64,000 bases of DNA from Botryococcus braunii (lineage: Eukaryota > Chlorophyta > Trebouxiophyceae): NCBI GenBank assembly GCA_002005505.1, contig KV908483.1, forward strand, positions 110,001-174,000, in the 5' to 3' direction. Of the stretch, positions 63,906 through 64,000 are shown piece by piece (position 1 is the stretch's first letter; each line of letters opens with the position of its first letter). Made by a program: the position numbers and the translations under genes. Under the pieces are notes generated by a model. It was given only the letters and a program-made list of their open reading frames with translations, searched no databases and was not told the origin of the DNA.

Positions 63906-64000
63906 GTAACAGAGATTAAGGATGAGCTTAAGGCTAGATTCAAGGTTCACGATTTGGGGGAAGTGAAGAATTTCCTCGGAAGTGAAATCAAGCATGATCG
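63906..64000 (+). pseudogene. Reverse transcriptase fragment of a third Copia family
   Basis: 95 bp to the window edge, open in one frame, reading TEIKDELKARFKVHDLGEV and then KNFLGSEIKHD. This is the region of Copia RT just after the YVDD motif, but it is clearly different from both CopA (QEFTIHDLGEVKDFLGCQV) and CopB (KDFTIHDLGEVNDFLGCQV). It is the target into which the right half of CopB1 is inserted or joined. Confidence 0.75.

Overview
The window is a stack of LTR retrotransposons nested inside one another. I found no host gene, rRNA, tRNA gene or CRISPR array. Eight Ty1/Copia elements (family CopA, six copies; family CopB, two copies), two chromodomain-bearing Ty3/Gypsy elements (Gyp1, Gyp2), one small hAT-type non-autonomous DNA transposon, one 38-bp palindromic insertion and the edge of a third kind of Copia element account for essentially every base. 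The host is most likely a member of the green lineage (an alga or early-diverging land plant with a large repeat-rich genome): the gypsy elements are chromoviruses, and the Copia primer-binding sites match the anticodon region of a plant-type initiator tRNA-Met as I remember it. The species cannot be named from this sequence.

Layout. CopA1 (outermost, + strand) runs from before the window to 2337, is interrupted by Gyp1 (2338-51245) and resumes at 51246-53898. Gyp1 is itself hit three times: an hAT-like MITE in its 5' LTR (2539-3343), CopA2 in its protease codons (5351-19370, itself carrying the antisense CopA3 at 9574-16239) and CopA4 in its 3' LTR (24099-51176). CopA4 carries CopA5 (27064-39814), which carries the antisense Gyp2 (29667-35134), and also CopA6 (40051-47046). 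The deepest path is CopA1 > Gyp1 > CopA4 > CopA5 > Gyp2, five levels. Nearly all insertions have exact target-site duplications (GATAG, CTCCG, GTGTC, CCTAG, AAATC, TTCAG, CAGTT). By-eye LTR divergence falls with depth: three substitutions in about 480 bp for Gyp1, two in 730 for CopA4, none in CopA5 and Gyp2.

Right end. CopB1 (53899-56856 plus 63798-63905) interrupts CopA1. It has lost gag, protease and integrase, its LTRs are very unlike each other and it lacks a target duplication. The antisense CopB2 (56857-63792) sits inside its 3' LTR. From 63906 the flank is the reverse transcriptase of a different Copia element.

Biology worth a second look. Every CopA copy carries an extra ORF upstream of gag, exactly 174 codons long in all four intact copies and without a recognisable domain. 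CopA and CopB LTRs, unrelated in sequence, share one architecture: a TATA-like box, then a 136-147 bp module about 30 bp downstream, a GT-initiated spacer and a second copy of the module ending in CAG, with a period of 328-333 bp. Some LTRs have lost exactly one period, as intron removal or repeat recombination would produce. The CopA module contains a hairpin whose stem co-varies between subfamilies. Priming appears to use half-tRNA-iMet, and in CopB the end of the LTR is itself complementary to the primer-binding site.
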